Assembly (NCBI RefSeq): GCF_900182635.1
Contig: NZ_FXTD01000013.1
Coordinates: forward strand, 1-64,000
Length of the DNA stretch: 64,000 bases
DNA from: Halorubrum cibi
Lineage (GTDB): Archaea; Halobacteriota; Halobacteria; Halobacteriales; Haloferacaceae
Direction: 5' to 3'
The translations under genes were made by a program, and so were the position numbers. Shown in pieces: positions 25,357 to 34,340 of this stretch. Positions within the stretch are counted from its first letter, which is position 1. Each line of letters begins with the position of its first letter. Under the pieces are notes generated by a model. That model did no database searches and was not told where the DNA came from. It saw only the letters and a program-made list of their open reading frames with translations.

Positions 25357-26465
25357 GCCGTGGTCCTCCCGCTGAAGATGCCTTCAGGCTTGAACAACAG
25401 GATCACGATCATCACCATGAACGCGGCCGCCCGTCCGAACTCGGAGGGGATCCAGACCACGGACACCGAGGCGGTCAGCCCGATGACGATCCCGCCGCCG
25501 ATCGCCCCGTAGATCGATCCGATGCCGCCGAGGATGACCGCGGCGAACACCAAGAGCAACAGGAGCCAGCCGTCGTTGAAGCCGAGCGTCCCCTTCCAGA
25601 GGACGAACATGTACCCTGCGACGCCGGTGAGTCCGGCCCCGACGATCCACGTAGTGCGGATGACCCGCTCGGTCGGGATCCCGGTGATCCGCGCGAGGTC
25701 CTCGTTGTCGGACATCGCGCGCATCGCCTTGCCGAGCTTGGTGCGCTGTAAGAGCAGGTGGACGCCGAGCATGAGGCCGCCCGCGACGACGATCAACGAG
25801 GCGTCGTGAGCGGTGATCCGGAAGGTCCCGTCGAACGCCGGGACGTTGATCCGCGGGACGGAGCCCGCCGCCGTGGTCCCGCGCACGCCCGCCCCGAAGA
25901 CGAACTGGATGAGGTAGCGGAGCGCGAACGCGACCCCGATGCTCGTGATCAACAGGGCGATGCCGCTCTCGTCGCGGATCGGCTTGTACACGAACCGGTC
26001 GATCAGGAGCGCGAGCGCGATCGTCGAGACCCCCGCCACGAGCGCGCCGAGGACGACCGCGATCGGAGAGGTCGTGATCCCGATCCCGATCGCACCGCCG
26101 AACACCGATCCGCCGGCACCGACGAGCAACAGCGCGCCGACGCTGTTCTCGCCGATCCCCGCGATGAGGTAGCTGGTGGCCATCCCGGCGAACGCCCCGC
26201 TGGTGAGGTAGTCGCCGTGTGCGAAGTTCGCGAAGTTGAGAATGCTGTACGTCATCGAGAGTCCGATGCCCGCCAGACCGATGATCAGCCCTCGAAGCAG
26301 GCCGTCCCAGACGAGCGAGGCGAGGCTGCTGACCCGGATCCCCCCGGTCCAGAGCCCGCTCACGAGCGCCCACGCCATCCACAGGGCCACGAGAACGACC
26401 CCGATGGCGAGCGGGTCCTCGCCGAGGGTTCGGCGGTATCGGACGTACGTTTCAGAGATACTCAC
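25353..26465 (-). CDS. livH: Branched-chain amino-acid ABC transporter permease
   Basis: 370 residues, first gene of livHMGF. LivH hallmarks: LGLSMTYSILNFANFAHGDYL-type segment (here GIGLSMTYSILNFANFAHGDY) and the EAA-like loop GKAMRAMSDNEDLARITGI. I use the GTG at 26465, preceded by GAGGAG nine nt upstream and a TATA box at 26501-26508. A longer in-frame start at 26555 would place translation before the promoter. Confidence 0.92.
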   Translation of the reverse strand: MSISETYVRYRRTLGEDPLAIGVVLVALWMAWALVSGLWTGGIRVSSLASLVWDGLLRGLIIGLAGIGLSMTYSILNFANFAHGDYLTSGAFAGMATSYLIAGIGENSVGALLLVGAGGSVFGGAIGIGITTSPIAVVLGALVAGVSTIALALLIDRFVYKPIRDESGIALLITSIGVAFALRYLIQFVFGAGVRGTTAAGSVPRINVPAFDGTFRITAHDASLIVVAGGLMLGVHLLLQRTKLGKAMRAMSDNEDLARITGIPTERVIRTTWIVGAGLTGVAGYMFVLWKGTLGFNDGWLLLLLVFAAVILGGIGSIYGAIGGGIVIGLTASVSVVWIPSEFGRAAAFMVMIVILLFKPEGIFSGRTTA

Positions 26466-26474
26466 GTGATAACA

Positions 26475-26508
26475 CTCCTCAAAGTACCGTGTGAAATCAA
26501 CGTATAAG
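26475..26508 (-). promoter_or_regulatory. Promoter and Shine-Dalgarno site of livHMGF
   Basis: Minus-strand CTTATACG at 26501-26508 is the TATA box. GAGGAG (26475-26480) sits 9 nt before the GTG start and decides that start. This is one of few genes here with a plausible leadered start. Confidence 0.6.
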
Positions 26509-26646
26509 ACGTTTACTACCTCTCGCCCGGATCGACGTGGTCGCGTCCCCCACATTCGGCCGCAGAAGAGTCGTTCACGTGATACCCGACGGGCCGGCGG
26601 CGACGCTCCGGTACGACTTATACCGAATCGCCTCGACGATCCGACA

Positions 26647-27528
26647 ATGACCGCGATCGGCCTGATCGGCGTCGGCTACATCGGGAAACGGCTCGTCGAC
26701 CGCCTCCTCGACGCGGGATACCGCGTGACCGTGTTCGACGTCGAGGACGACCAGACGGCGTACGCGATCGACCGCGGCGCTCGTGCCGCTTCGAGCCCGG
26801 CCGAAGTCGCTCGGGAATCGGACGTGGTGATCCTGACGCTGCCCGGATCGCCCGAGGTCGAGGCGACGATGGAGGGCGCGGACGGGCTGCTCGCGGAACT
26901 GGACCCGGGGGATCTCCTCGTCGACGTGTCGACGACCCGCCCGTCCACGTCGGTCGCCTGTGAGGAACTGTGCGCCGAGGCCGGCGTCGACTTCCTCGAG
27001 GCGCCCATCACTGGCGGATCGCCGCGGGAGGGGTACCACGTCATGGCCGGCGGCTTCGAGGGGAGCTACGAGCGAGCCGCGGAGGTGTTGGACGTCATCG
27101 CGGACGACCACGTCCGCGTCGGACCGGTCCCCGAAGCGACGGTGTTCAAACTCGGGCTCCAGATGCGCTACGCCGGCCACCACGCGGTCGACGCGGAGGT
27201 CGTCGAGTTCGTTCGCGACAACGGGGTGGATCCGACGCTCTTCACCGATTTCCTCGAATTCGAGATGTACGAGGGGTACTTCACCGGCGAGTTCGGCCGG
27301 GCGATGGAGGGGTTGGGGACGCTGGCCATCTGGAACAAGGACCTCGGCTACGCCACCGACTTCGCCGGCGAGCGGGGAACCGCGCTCCCGTTGACCGCCG
27401 CGGTCCGCGAGGCGTACAAGGCGACGACGCGTCGGGTCGACGACGGTGACGGACACGCCGCGGCGCTGATCACGTACTGGATGCTCCTCAACGACGGGGA
27501 GGGGCGGTTCGTCCCGGTTTCGGAGTAG
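26647..27528 (+). CDS. NAD(P)-dependent beta-hydroxyacid dehydrogenase family oxidoreductase
   Basis: 293 residues. Rossmann motif GLIGVGYIGKRLVDRL at the N-terminus, then the family pattern DVSTTRPSTS, LEAPITGGSPREG (substrate-binding), and the catalytic-lysine helix where the sequence reads FKLGLQMRY. The usual NK lysine motif is altered (KLGLQM instead of KxxxN), so activity on standard 3-hydroxyisobutyrate is not assured. CTTATACC about 28 nt upstream supports the ATG at 26647 and a leaderless transcript. Confidence 0.85.
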   Translation: MTAIGLIGVGYIGKRLVDRLLDAGYRVTVFDVEDDQTAYAIDRGARAASSPAEVARESDVVILTLPGSPEVEATMEGADGLLAELDPGDLLVDVSTTRPSTSVACEELCAEAGVDFLEAPITGGSPREGYHVMAGGFEGSYERAAEVLDVIADDHVRVGPVPEATVFKLGLQMRYAGHHAVDAEVVEFVRDNGVDPTLFTDFLEFEMYEGYFTGEFGRAMEGLGTLAIWNKDLGYATDFAGERGTALPLTAAVREAYKATTRRVDDGDGHAAALITYWMLLNDGEGRFVPVSE

Positions 27529-27609
27529 ACGGAGTCCGTCCGCGCCCCGAGTCGGAAGACGCGAACCCGTCGGACGTAGCTATTAGTCACCCGGGACCGA
27601 TCGCCCGAT

Positions 27610-28560
27610 ATGATCGGTACCGCGGACGACGTGACGGGGGCCGCAGAGGGGGCCGAGGTCCCGTCCGACGAGATCCCCGAGGGCGTTCCCGGGACCTCGC
27701 GGTTCGTCTCGGCGAACGGCGTCCGTCTCCACGTCGTCGAGGCGGGCCCCGAGGACGGGAAGCTGCTCGTCCTCCTCCACGGGTTCCCGGAGTTCTGGTA
27801 CGGCTGGCACGAGACGATCGCCGCGCTCGCGAACGCCGGCTACCGCGTCGTCGTGCCCGACCAGCGCGGGTACAACCTCTCGGAGAAGCCGCCCGCCGTC
27901 GCCGACTACCGGATCGGGGAACTCGCCCGCGACGTCGTCGGACTCATCGACGCGTACGGGCGCGAGACGGCGGCGGTCGCCGGCCACGACTGGGGTGCCG
28001 CCGTCGGCTGGTGGCTCGCGATCCACCACGCCGATCGGCTCTCGGAACTCGTCGCCGTCAACGTCCCCCACCCGACCGTCTTCGAGCGGGCGCTCCGTAA
28101 CTCCTGGCGGCAGCGCCGCAAGAGCTGGTACGTGCTCGCCTTCCAACTGCCCCGGCTGCCAGAGGCGGTCGCGCGGGCCGGAAACTGGCGGATCGGCGTG
28201 CGGACCCTCCGCGAGACGAGCGAACCGGGGACGTTCGGCGAGGACGACTTTCGACGCTATCGGCGGGCGTGGGACCGCGACGGCGCGTTCGAGGCGATGG
28301 TGAACTGGTACCGGGCCATCGTCCGCGAGCGACCCACGCCGGAGACGCCGCGCGTGGGGGTCCCGACGCTCGTGGTCTGGGGCGCGGACGACCCGTTCCT
28401 CGAGAAGCGGCTGGCCGGCGAGAGCCTCGAACACTGCGCCGACGGGCGGCTCCTCACGATCGACGACGCGACCCACTGGGTGATCCACGAGGACCCGCAC
28501 CGCGTCGCGAGGGCGGTCGCGGACCACGCCGACCCGCTGCCGCCGGGCGCACGGGAGTGA
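27610..28560 (+). CDS. Alpha/beta hydrolase, epoxide-hydrolase-like
   Basis: 316 residues. Oxyanion motif LLHGFPEFWYGW near residue 57, nucleophile elbow VAGHDWGAAVGW near 125 (Asp nucleophile, typical of epoxide hydrolases and haloalkane dehalogenases), and C-terminal DDATHWVIHEDP with the catalytic His. The cap domain holds Tyr-containing FRRYRRAW. CTATTAGT about 30 nt upstream supports the start. Substrate unknown. Confidence 0.87.
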   Translation: MIGTADDVTGAAEGAEVPSDEIPEGVPGTSRFVSANGVRLHVVEAGPEDGKLLVLLHGFPEFWYGWHETIAALANAGYRVVVPDQRGYNLSEKPPAVADYRIGELARDVVGLIDAYGRETAAVAGHDWGAAVGWWLAIHHADRLSELVAVNVPHPTVFERALRNSWRQRRKSWYVLAFQLPRLPEAVARAGNWRIGVRTLRETSEPGTFGEDDFRRYRRAWDRDGAFEAMVNWYRAIVRERPTPETPRVGVPTLVVWGADDPFLEKRLAGESLEHCADGRLLTIDDATHWVIHEDPHRVARAVADHADPLPPGARE

Positions 28561-28637
28561 GAGCGGGCGAAACGGAGTCGGAGACGGACGCTGCCTTCGC
28601 CGACGCGTTTTAACCCCCGCGGCCCGACCGCACGGGT

Positions 28638-28964
28638 ATGACGCTCGACCGATACGCCGATGCGATCGGCGCTCTCGACCCCGCCGACGGCGAGGTCGAG
28701 AGCGCCGAACTCGTCGTCACCGACGACGTGCTCGTGAAGGCGTTCGTCCTCGCACCCGGCGGCGAGGTCGACCCGCACGGGCACGCGGATGCGACGAACG
28801 TCTTCCACGTCCTCGAGGGGGAGCCGACCGTGATCAGGGGAGACGAGTCCGAGCGCCTCGCCGCGCCCGCGGTCGTCCACAACGCCCGCGGGGACGTCCA
28901 CGGGGCTCGAAACGATACCGACGAACGCGCCGTGCTCACGGCCAGCCTCTGTCCCCTCCCGTGA
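28638..28964 (+). CDS. Cupin domain protein
   Basis: 108-residue single cupin barrel. The metal-binding motif is DPHGHADATNVFHVLEG: HxH plus a following Glu, with the last His in VHNARGDVHGARN. Function not assignable. Its stop overlaps the ATG of the rhodanese-like gene (TGATG), so the two are coupled. Confidence 0.8.
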   Translation: MTLDRYADAIGALDPADGEVESAELVVTDDVLVKAFVLAPGGEVDPHGHADATNVFHVLEGEPTVIRGDESERLAAPAVVHNARGDVHGARNDTDERAVLTASLCPLP

Positions 28965-29332
28965 TGGACGGAGAGATCGACCCGGCGGGGCTCGCAGCCC
29001 TACTGGACGAGGGCGAGGACGTGCGGATCGTCGACATCCGCGACGAGCGGGCGTTCGACCGGGGGCACGTCCCCGACAGCGAGTCGATCCCGTTCCCGGA
29101 GCTCACGACTCGCGTCGCCGACTTGGAGGGCGCAGAGCGGATCGTGACGGTCTGTCCGCACGGGATCGCGAGCCAGCAGGCCGCACGGCTGATCGGCAGC
29201 TACGAGGGGACCGCCGACGCCCGCGTGGAGAGCCTCCGCGGCGGGATCGAGGCGTGGCAGGAGGACGGCCGCGAGCTCGAAGCGTCAGCTTCCGAGGACG
29301 ACGCGGAAGCGGACCCCGACGCGCCGTTCTGA
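28964..29332 (+). CDS. Rhodanese-like sulfurtransferase domain protein
   Basis: 122 residues, a single rhodanese domain. IVDIRDERAFDRGHVPDSESIPF is the CH2A-type start, and the active loop is VCPHGIASQQAA, with the persulfide-forming Cys. The C-terminus is acidic. Coupled with the upstream cupin by a 1-nt overlap; likely sulfur transfer or tRNA thiolation, but no target is evident. Confidence 0.85.
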   Translation: MDGEIDPAGLAALLDEGEDVRIVDIRDERAFDRGHVPDSESIPFPELTTRVADLEGAERIVTVCPHGIASQQAARLIGSYEGTADARVESLRGGIEAWQEDGRELEASASEDDAEADPDAPF

Positions 29333-29408
29333 TCGGGCGTCTCGACGGCGGATCGTCGAGATCACGCGTCGAGATCACGCGTCGAGATCACGCGAGGCTG
29401 TCGTCGGA

Positions 29409-29789
29409 TCACGGAGAATCGAACGAACGGAGGATCTCCGCGAGTGCGCTGGCCAGCTCCTCGAAACGGTCGATCTCCATCGAGTCGGTCGTCACCCAGA
29501 CGCCGTGGCCGTTGGCGATCACGCGAGTCAGGTAACCGTTCTCGAACACTCGGACGGTGAAGAAGTAGTCGCCGAGCTGCGTGTTGGCGTACAACGACTG
29601 CGCGTGGAATCCGTGTCGCTCGCTCTCGGCGAACCCGACGAGGTCGGCGGTCCGGCTCAGGTCGCTCCGCAGATAGAGCTGTTCGACGTCCTCCTCGGTG
29701 AAGTAGGTGAGGCTCCGGAGCTCGTCTCCCGTCGCGGTCCGTGCCGCGCTGAGCAGTTCCTCGGTGTGTTCTTCGAGTGCCTGTGACAT
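29409..29789 (-). CDS. Conserved haloarchaeal hypothetical protein
   Basis: 126 residues, soluble, no known name. The sequence alternates an N-terminal helix (LEEHTEELLSAARTA), a strand-rich core (GDYFFTVRVFENGYLTRVIANG, GVWVTTDSM), and a final helix (EELASALAEIL), which resembles small sensor-like haloarchaeal proteins. I cannot assign a role. Start ATG 29789 is chosen over the longer frame that overlaps the AglJ gene. Confidence 0.7.
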   Translation of the reverse strand: MSQALEEHTEELLSAARTATGDELRSLTYFTEEDVEQLYLRSDLSRTADLVGFAESERHGFHAQSLYANTQLGDYFFTVRVFENGYLTRVIANGHGVWVTTDSMEIDRFEELASALAEILRSFDSP

Positions 29790-29889
29790 GCTACCACGTA
29801 TGGCGACGGGATACATGAGCGTATGGGTCGGCCTCCGTTTTGCGACCGGAGGGACAGAGTTTAGCGACTCGGCCGATATCGCCCGGACG

Positions 29890-30912
29890 ATGAGCGACTT
29901 CGACGACGTCTGCGTCCTGTTGCCCACCTTCGAGGAGGCCGAGACGGTCGGGACCGTCGTCTCCTCGTTCCGCGAGGCGGGACTCCGGGAGATCCTCGTG
30001 ATCGACGGTGGGTCGACGGACGGCACCCGCGATCTCGCCCGCGAGGCCGGCGCACGCGTCGTCGTCCAGTCCGGCGAGGGGAAGGGACAGGCGATCCGCG
30101 AGGCCGTCCGCGAACACGTCGACGCGCGCTACGTCCTGATGGCCGACGCCGACGCCACCTACGACGCGACGGACGCCGAGGCGATGCTGGCGCCGCTTCT
30201 CGAGGGCGAGGCCGAACACGTCATCGGCGACCGCTTCGCCGACATGCGACCGGGCGCGATGACGCGGCTGAACCGGATCGGGAACCGCATCATCAACGGG
30301 ACGTTCCGCGCGGTCCACGGGGAGGAGTACGGGGACATCCTCTCGGGGTATCGGGCGTTCACCCGCGAGTCGTTCCTCCGGCTAACCCTCTCCGCCGACG
30401 GGTTCGGTGTCGAGACGGAGATGGCGGTCGAGTGCGTGAAACAGCGGGTTTCGGTGGCGGTCGTCCCCGTCACGTACCGCCCCCGTCCCGACGGCTCCTC
30501 GACCAACCTCCACCCGATCCGCGACGGCGGCGTGATATTCCTCGAGTTGTACCGGAAGGCGAAGACCAACAACCCGCTCTTCTACTTCGGGAGCGTCGGC
30601 ACGATCTCGACGACCGCCGGGGCGATCATGGCCGCGTTCGTCCTGTATCGGTGGCTCGTCTTCGACGTCGGCCACGAGATAATCGCGGTGGCCGCGACCG
30701 GCGCGATCATCCTCGGGATGCAGCTGCTCGTGTTCGGCGTCCTCGCCGACATGATCCTCTCCCTCCACCGCGAGCAGTTGGACCGGCAAGACCGCGTCGT
30801 CGAGGAGCGACTGGCGTCGGACGCCGGCGGCGCGGACGCGGAAAGCGAACCCTCGCAGTCGGGGGACACCGGGACTGACGACGGCCTCACGGCCGAGTCC
30901 GCGGGAAACTGA
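29890..30912 (+). CDS. aglJ: Dolichyl-phosphate hexosyltransferase, AglJ-type
   Basis: 340 residues, family GT2. The glycosyltransferase domain opens with VLLPTFEEAETVGTVVSSF, has the nucleotide-sugar/metal motif ADADATYD near residue 81, and RYRAFTRES-like SGYRAFTRESFL. Two C-terminal hydrophobic helices (about 238-285) anchor it. In Haloferax the AglJ enzyme places the first sugar on dolichyl phosphate for S-layer N-glycosylation. Length and domain order fit, though other DPM1-like transferases share them. No other agl genes are nearby. Confidence 0.82.
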   Translation: MSDFDDVCVLLPTFEEAETVGTVVSSFREAGLREILVIDGGSTDGTRDLAREAGARVVVQSGEGKGQAIREAVREHVDARYVLMADADATYDATDAEAMLAPLLEGEAEHVIGDRFADMRPGAMTRLNRIGNRIINGTFRAVHGEEYGDILSGYRAFTRESFLRLTLSADGFGVETEMAVECVKQRVSVAVVPVTYRPRPDGSSTNLHPIRDGGVIFLELYRKAKTNNPLFYFGSVGTISTTAGAIMAAFVLYRWLVFDVGHEIIAVAATGAIILGMQLLVFGVLADMILSLHREQLDRQDRVVEERLASDAGGADAESEPSQSGDTGTDDGLTAESAGN

Positions 30913-30966
30913 AGCGAATCCCGAACCTTCCACATCGTTTATGTTCCGGGTCGAACACGTCCACGC

Positions 30967-32148
30967 ATGGACGAGAAGCGTTTCGTCGTCGCCCTCTTCG
31001 GCCTCACGGTCGCGCTCATCGCCGGCTTCATCGCCTACCGCTTCGTCGCCGCCCTCACGGTCGCCGTCTTCCTGTACTACTCCACCCGTCGTTTCTACCA
31101 CGACCTCGAGCGGCTCCACCTCCCCCCGCGCGTCCGCGCGATGACCGCACTCTCGGTGATCGCCGTTCCGCTCATCCTGCTTTTGAGTTCCGCGGTGGTG
31201 CTTCTGGTCGTCGAGACGCGGCGGTTCATCGAGGAGTTCCCGCTCGCCGAGACGCTCGGGTCGGGTAACCAGTGGGTACAGCGGCTGAGCGAACTGTCGA
31301 ACCTCTCCGTCGGCAACGTCGTCGAGGCGTATCGGTCGGGCCAGTTCGATCCCCTGATCGACTTCCTCGTCGACAACGCCGCGCTGTTGACGAACACGGT
31401 CTCCGGACTACTCCTCAACCTGCTCATCACCGTCGTGGTCACCTACTACCTGCTTCTGGACGGCTCGAAGTTCCACGAGTGGGTCCTCCGTTTCGACGAC
31501 GACGCGATCGTCCGGGAGTACTTCGAGGCGGCAGACGCGGAACTCGAGGCCGTGCTGTACGGTAACCTGCTCAACGTCATCGCCATCTCGATCATCGCGA
31601 TCGCGACGTACACCGGCTACAACGTGGTGGCACCCGAAGCCGTCGCCGTTCCGTATCCGACGCTCGCGGGCGCGTTCACCGGCGTCGCGAGCCTGATCCC
31701 GGTCATCGGCATGAAGATCGTCTACCTGCCGTTGGCGGCGGCAACCGCGGTTCCGGCGATCATGGGAAGCGACACCGGGCTGTTGGTGTACGTCGGTGCG
31801 TTCCTCCTCGTGGCGGTCGTCGTCGTCGACACGATCCCCGACATCGTGTTGCGGCCGTACTTCAGCGGGAAGACGACCCACGTCGGACTGCTGATGCTCG
31901 CGTACATCTTCGGGCCAGTCGTGTTCGGGTTCCACGGCCTCTTTCTCGCGCCGATCGTGTTGGTGCTCGTGTTGACGTTCGCGGACACCGCCTTACCGCG
32001 GCTGCTCGGCGTGGAACCGGATCCCACGGAGCGGCTCCCGGACGGCCAGCGCCGCCTCGACGAGTTCGAGTGGACGGTCTCCGGCGACGACGCGTCCGGG
32101 TCGGCGGCCTCCGGCGCGTCGGATCCGATCCGGAGTGACGACGACTGA
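30967..32148 (+). CDS. AI-2E family transporter (PF01594 type)
   Basis: 393 residues, with about eight membrane helices. The family arrangement is visible: a pair of N-terminal helices, a long soluble segment (RFIEEFPLAETLG, residues 80-125), then a C-terminal helix block with LIPVIGMKIVYLP and VVVDTIPDIVLRPYFSG near residues 240-300. Members include AI-2 exporters and Na+/H+ antiporters; substrate unknown. The C-terminal 40 residues are acidic and disordered. Confidence 0.85.
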   Translation: MDEKRFVVALFGLTVALIAGFIAYRFVAALTVAVFLYYSTRRFYHDLERLHLPPRVRAMTALSVIAVPLILLLSSAVVLLVVETRRFIEEFPLAETLGSGNQWVQRLSELSNLSVGNVVEAYRSGQFDPLIDFLVDNAALLTNTVSGLLLNLLITVVVTYYLLLDGSKFHEWVLRFDDDAIVREYFEAADAELEAVLYGNLLNVIAISIIAIATYTGYNVVAPEAVAVPYPTLAGAFTGVASLIPVIGMKIVYLPLAAATAVPAIMGSDTGLLVYVGAFLLVAVVVVDTIPDIVLRPYFSGKTTHVGLLMLAYIFGPVVFGFHGLFLAPIVLVLVLTFADTALPRLLGVEPDPTERLPDGQRRLDEFEWTVSGDDASGSAASGASDPIRSDDD

Positions 32149-32224
32149 TCCGGCGTCCCCGGCGACCGCGACCGCCCCGCGGGCGGCCGAAGGTCATAAA
32201 TCCCCGTTCGCCGACCGGAGACGT

Positions 32225-33412
32225 ATGCGCGTACACGTCATCGGCCTCGGCGGGGCGGGCGGGCGGGTCGTCGACCGGCTCGCGGCCGACCACGACGGGG
32301 ACCCCTTCCTCCACGGCATCTCCGCGTTCGACACGGACATGGAGGCGCTCGGCTCGCTTCAGTCGATCGGGGAGGAGCGCCGGTATCGGTTCGGGGACGC
32401 GGCCGGCGGCGACGGGCTCGACGGCGACCTCCACGCCGGTCGGGAGCTCGGCGAGGTCCACGCGAGCGAGCTCGGCCGCGCGCTCGACGACCAGTGCCCG
32501 TCGCTCGCGGAGGCGTTCGTCCTCGTCCTCGGCGTCGGCGGCGCGGCCGGCGGCGGGGCCGCCCCGGCGCTCGCCGCGGAGCTCGAGACGCTGTACGACG
32601 CGCCGGTGTACGCGATCGCCGTCCTCCCGACGCCCGCCGAGAGCGACGCCGACGGGGAGGCGGGTCCGGGCGCGGAGGCAGGTCCGGCGGGCGGAGGCGG
32701 GTCCGGGCGCGGAGGAGACGGGGGATCGACCCCGCGGAGACCCCTCGCGGAGAAGAACGCGGCTCGGACGCTCGGCGCGCTCTCCGACCGGACGGCCGCC
32801 GTCTTCCCCTTCGACACGGACGCGTGGCTCGGCGGCGGCGAGACGATCGACGACGCAAGCGACCGGCTGAACGGCGTCCTCGCCGATCGGATCGCGGCGC
32901 TCTTCGGGGCCGGCGAGGGCGACGACGACGCGATCACGCCCCAGCAGGTGCTCGACGCGAGCGACGTCGCCCGCGCGGTCGGCGACGCCGGCGAGACCGC
33001 GGCGCTGGGGTACGCCACCCAGGAGGTCGAGCCGCCGGAGACGGAGTCGCGGTTCGGCCTCGGCCTGTTCGGCTCCTCGGAACCGGAGAAGGTGGACACG
33101 AGCGCCGCGGTGTCGGCCGTCGAGACCGTGATCCGGAAGGCGACCCGCGGGAAGAACACGGTGGAGATGCCCGAGGGGCGCGCCGACCGGACCCTGCTCG
33201 TCGTCGGCGGGCCGCCCGCCTGGCTCAACCGGGAGGCGATCGCCGAGGGACGGCGCTGGCTCGCCGAGGAGACCGGCTCCGGCGCGATCCTGAGCGGGGA
33301 CGCGCCGGTGCCCGGCGGCGGGGAGGTGTTCGCGCTCGTGGTGCGATCGGGGATCGACGAGCCCGATCGGATACGCGAGATCCGCACCTCGATCCCCGAC
33401 CGAGCCGAGTAG
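32225..33412 (+). CDS. Non-canonical tubulin/FtsZ-superfamily protein
   Basis: 395 residues. N-terminal HVIGLGGAGGRVVDRLA resembles the FtsZ/CetZ start, and the Gly-rich phosphate loop at 102-113 reads LGVGGAAGGGAA, where FtsZ has GGGTGTG; the Thr is replaced by Ala. A catalytic-loop-like DASD appears in the second half (VLDASDVARAV). Residues 139-172 form a Gly/Ala/Pro-rich insertion. It could be a divergent haloarchaeal tubulin-like scaffold; GTPase activity is doubtful. CATAAATC about 30 nt upstream supports the ATG at 32225. Confidence 0.75.
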   Translation: MRVHVIGLGGAGGRVVDRLAADHDGDPFLHGISAFDTDMEALGSLQSIGEERRYRFGDAAGGDGLDGDLHAGRELGEVHASELGRALDDQCPSLAEAFVLVLGVGGAAGGGAAPALAAELETLYDAPVYAIAVLPTPAESDADGEAGPGAEAGPAGGGGSGRGGDGGSTPRRPLAEKNAARTLGALSDRTAAVFPFDTDAWLGGGETIDDASDRLNGVLADRIAALFGAGEGDDDAITPQQVLDASDVARAVGDAGETAALGYATQEVEPPETESRFGLGLFGSSEPEKVDTSAAVSAVETVIRKATRGKNTVEMPEGRADRTLLVVGGPPAWLNREAIAEGRRWLAEETGSGAILSGDAPVPGGGEVFALVVRSGIDEPDRIREIRTSIPDRAE

Positions 33413-33486
33413 TCCGAGACGGGATCGGCCCCTCCCGGCGGTCCGCGACCGAACCCGTTAACCTCGTTCGTCGCCCCGTTCCGGAC

Positions 33487-34230
33487 GTGAGTTCCCCTTC
33501 CGAGACCGCCGGGCTCGGCATCGACCTCGACGTCTCCGACGTCGAGGCGGTGGCCGGCCGGCGCGACGAGCTGGTCGCCGAAGTCCGCGACCACGCCGGC
33601 GGGATCGCCTACCGGCTCGCGAAGCTCCAGGGCGGCGACTACGGTCGAACGGAGCTGTCGACGGCGGGCGGCGAGTGGACCGTCAAACACGAGGCCGGCG
33701 AGCTGGAGTTCCTGCTTTTCTCCCCCAAGCGCGGATCGGACACCTACGTCGTCTCGACGAAACAGCCCCCGGAGCCGTCGGGGCTCTCGGCCGCCCTCGA
33801 GGACTACCCGAACATGGTCGCCGCCTGGAACGCGTACGTCGACTCGCTGTCGGGCGTGCTCGACGGCGTGTCCGCGGAGTTCCCCGAGCCGGCCTCGACC
33901 GACGGGGTCGTCGCGGAGCGAGACCGAGTGCTCGACTCGATCCGCGAGACCTGCGGCGTCATCGCCGGCGAGGTGTACCGGTACGAGGGCGACGACTACG
34001 GGACGTTCACCGCCCGCGTCGACGGCGACCGCTGGGAGCTCAAGTGGGAGGAGGGAGCCGTGTCGTACCTCCGCGTCGGCGGCTCCGGCGGGCTCTACCT
34101 CCTCTCGCAGTACGAGGCTCCCTCCGCCGCCGACGTGCGCGAGTACGCCGAGCCGTTCGCGGGCTTCGTCGAGGCATACAACGAGTTCGTCGAGGGACTG
34201 GAGAGCGACCTCACGACCGTCTCGGTGTAG
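33487..34230 (+). CDS. Internally duplicated haloarchaeal protein of unknown function
   Basis: 247 residues, acidic, soluble, no named family. Residues about 40-125 and 158-242 look like two diverged copies: each has a DYG motif (51-53; 170-172), a Trp-containing strand (GEWTVKHE; DRWELKWE), an aromatic strand (TYVVS; LYLLS), and ends with a helix (WNAYVDSLSGVL; YNEFVEGLESDL). Starts at GTG 33487 with GTTAACC about 30 nt upstream. It directly follows the tubulin-like gene, with a 74-nt gap and its own promoter. Confidence 0.7.
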   Translation: MSSPSETAGLGIDLDVSDVEAVAGRRDELVAEVRDHAGGIAYRLAKLQGGDYGRTELSTAGGEWTVKHEAGELEFLLFSPKRGSDTYVVSTKQPPEPSGLSAALEDYPNMVAAWNAYVDSLSGVLDGVSAEFPEPASTDGVVAERDRVLDSIRETCGVIAGEVYRYEGDDYGTFTARVDGDRWELKWEEGAVSYLRVGGSGGLYLLSQYEAPSAADVREYAEPFAGFVEAYNEFVEGLESDLTTVSV

Positions 34231-34258
34231 CGCCCGAGGTGTAGCGCCCGAGGTGTAA
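34225..34258. repeat. 14-bp tandem repeat spanning a stop codon
   Basis: Units at 34225-34238 and 34239-34252 are identical and a partial third copy starts at 34253. The unit contains the stop codon TAG of the upstream gene, so the second copy is untranslated. Confidence 0.85.
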
Positions 34259-34340
34259 CGCTCGCCGAGACGGAAGGACCGCCAAGTCGAACGACTGTCG
34301 CCGGGATCAGCTTTATGACGTGTTCCGCGACACAGGACGT

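Noticed and set aside
24061-25512. 483-codon plus-strand frame over livM
   Set aside because: Antisense, extremely Arg/Glu/Asp-rich, with no membrane or domain features.
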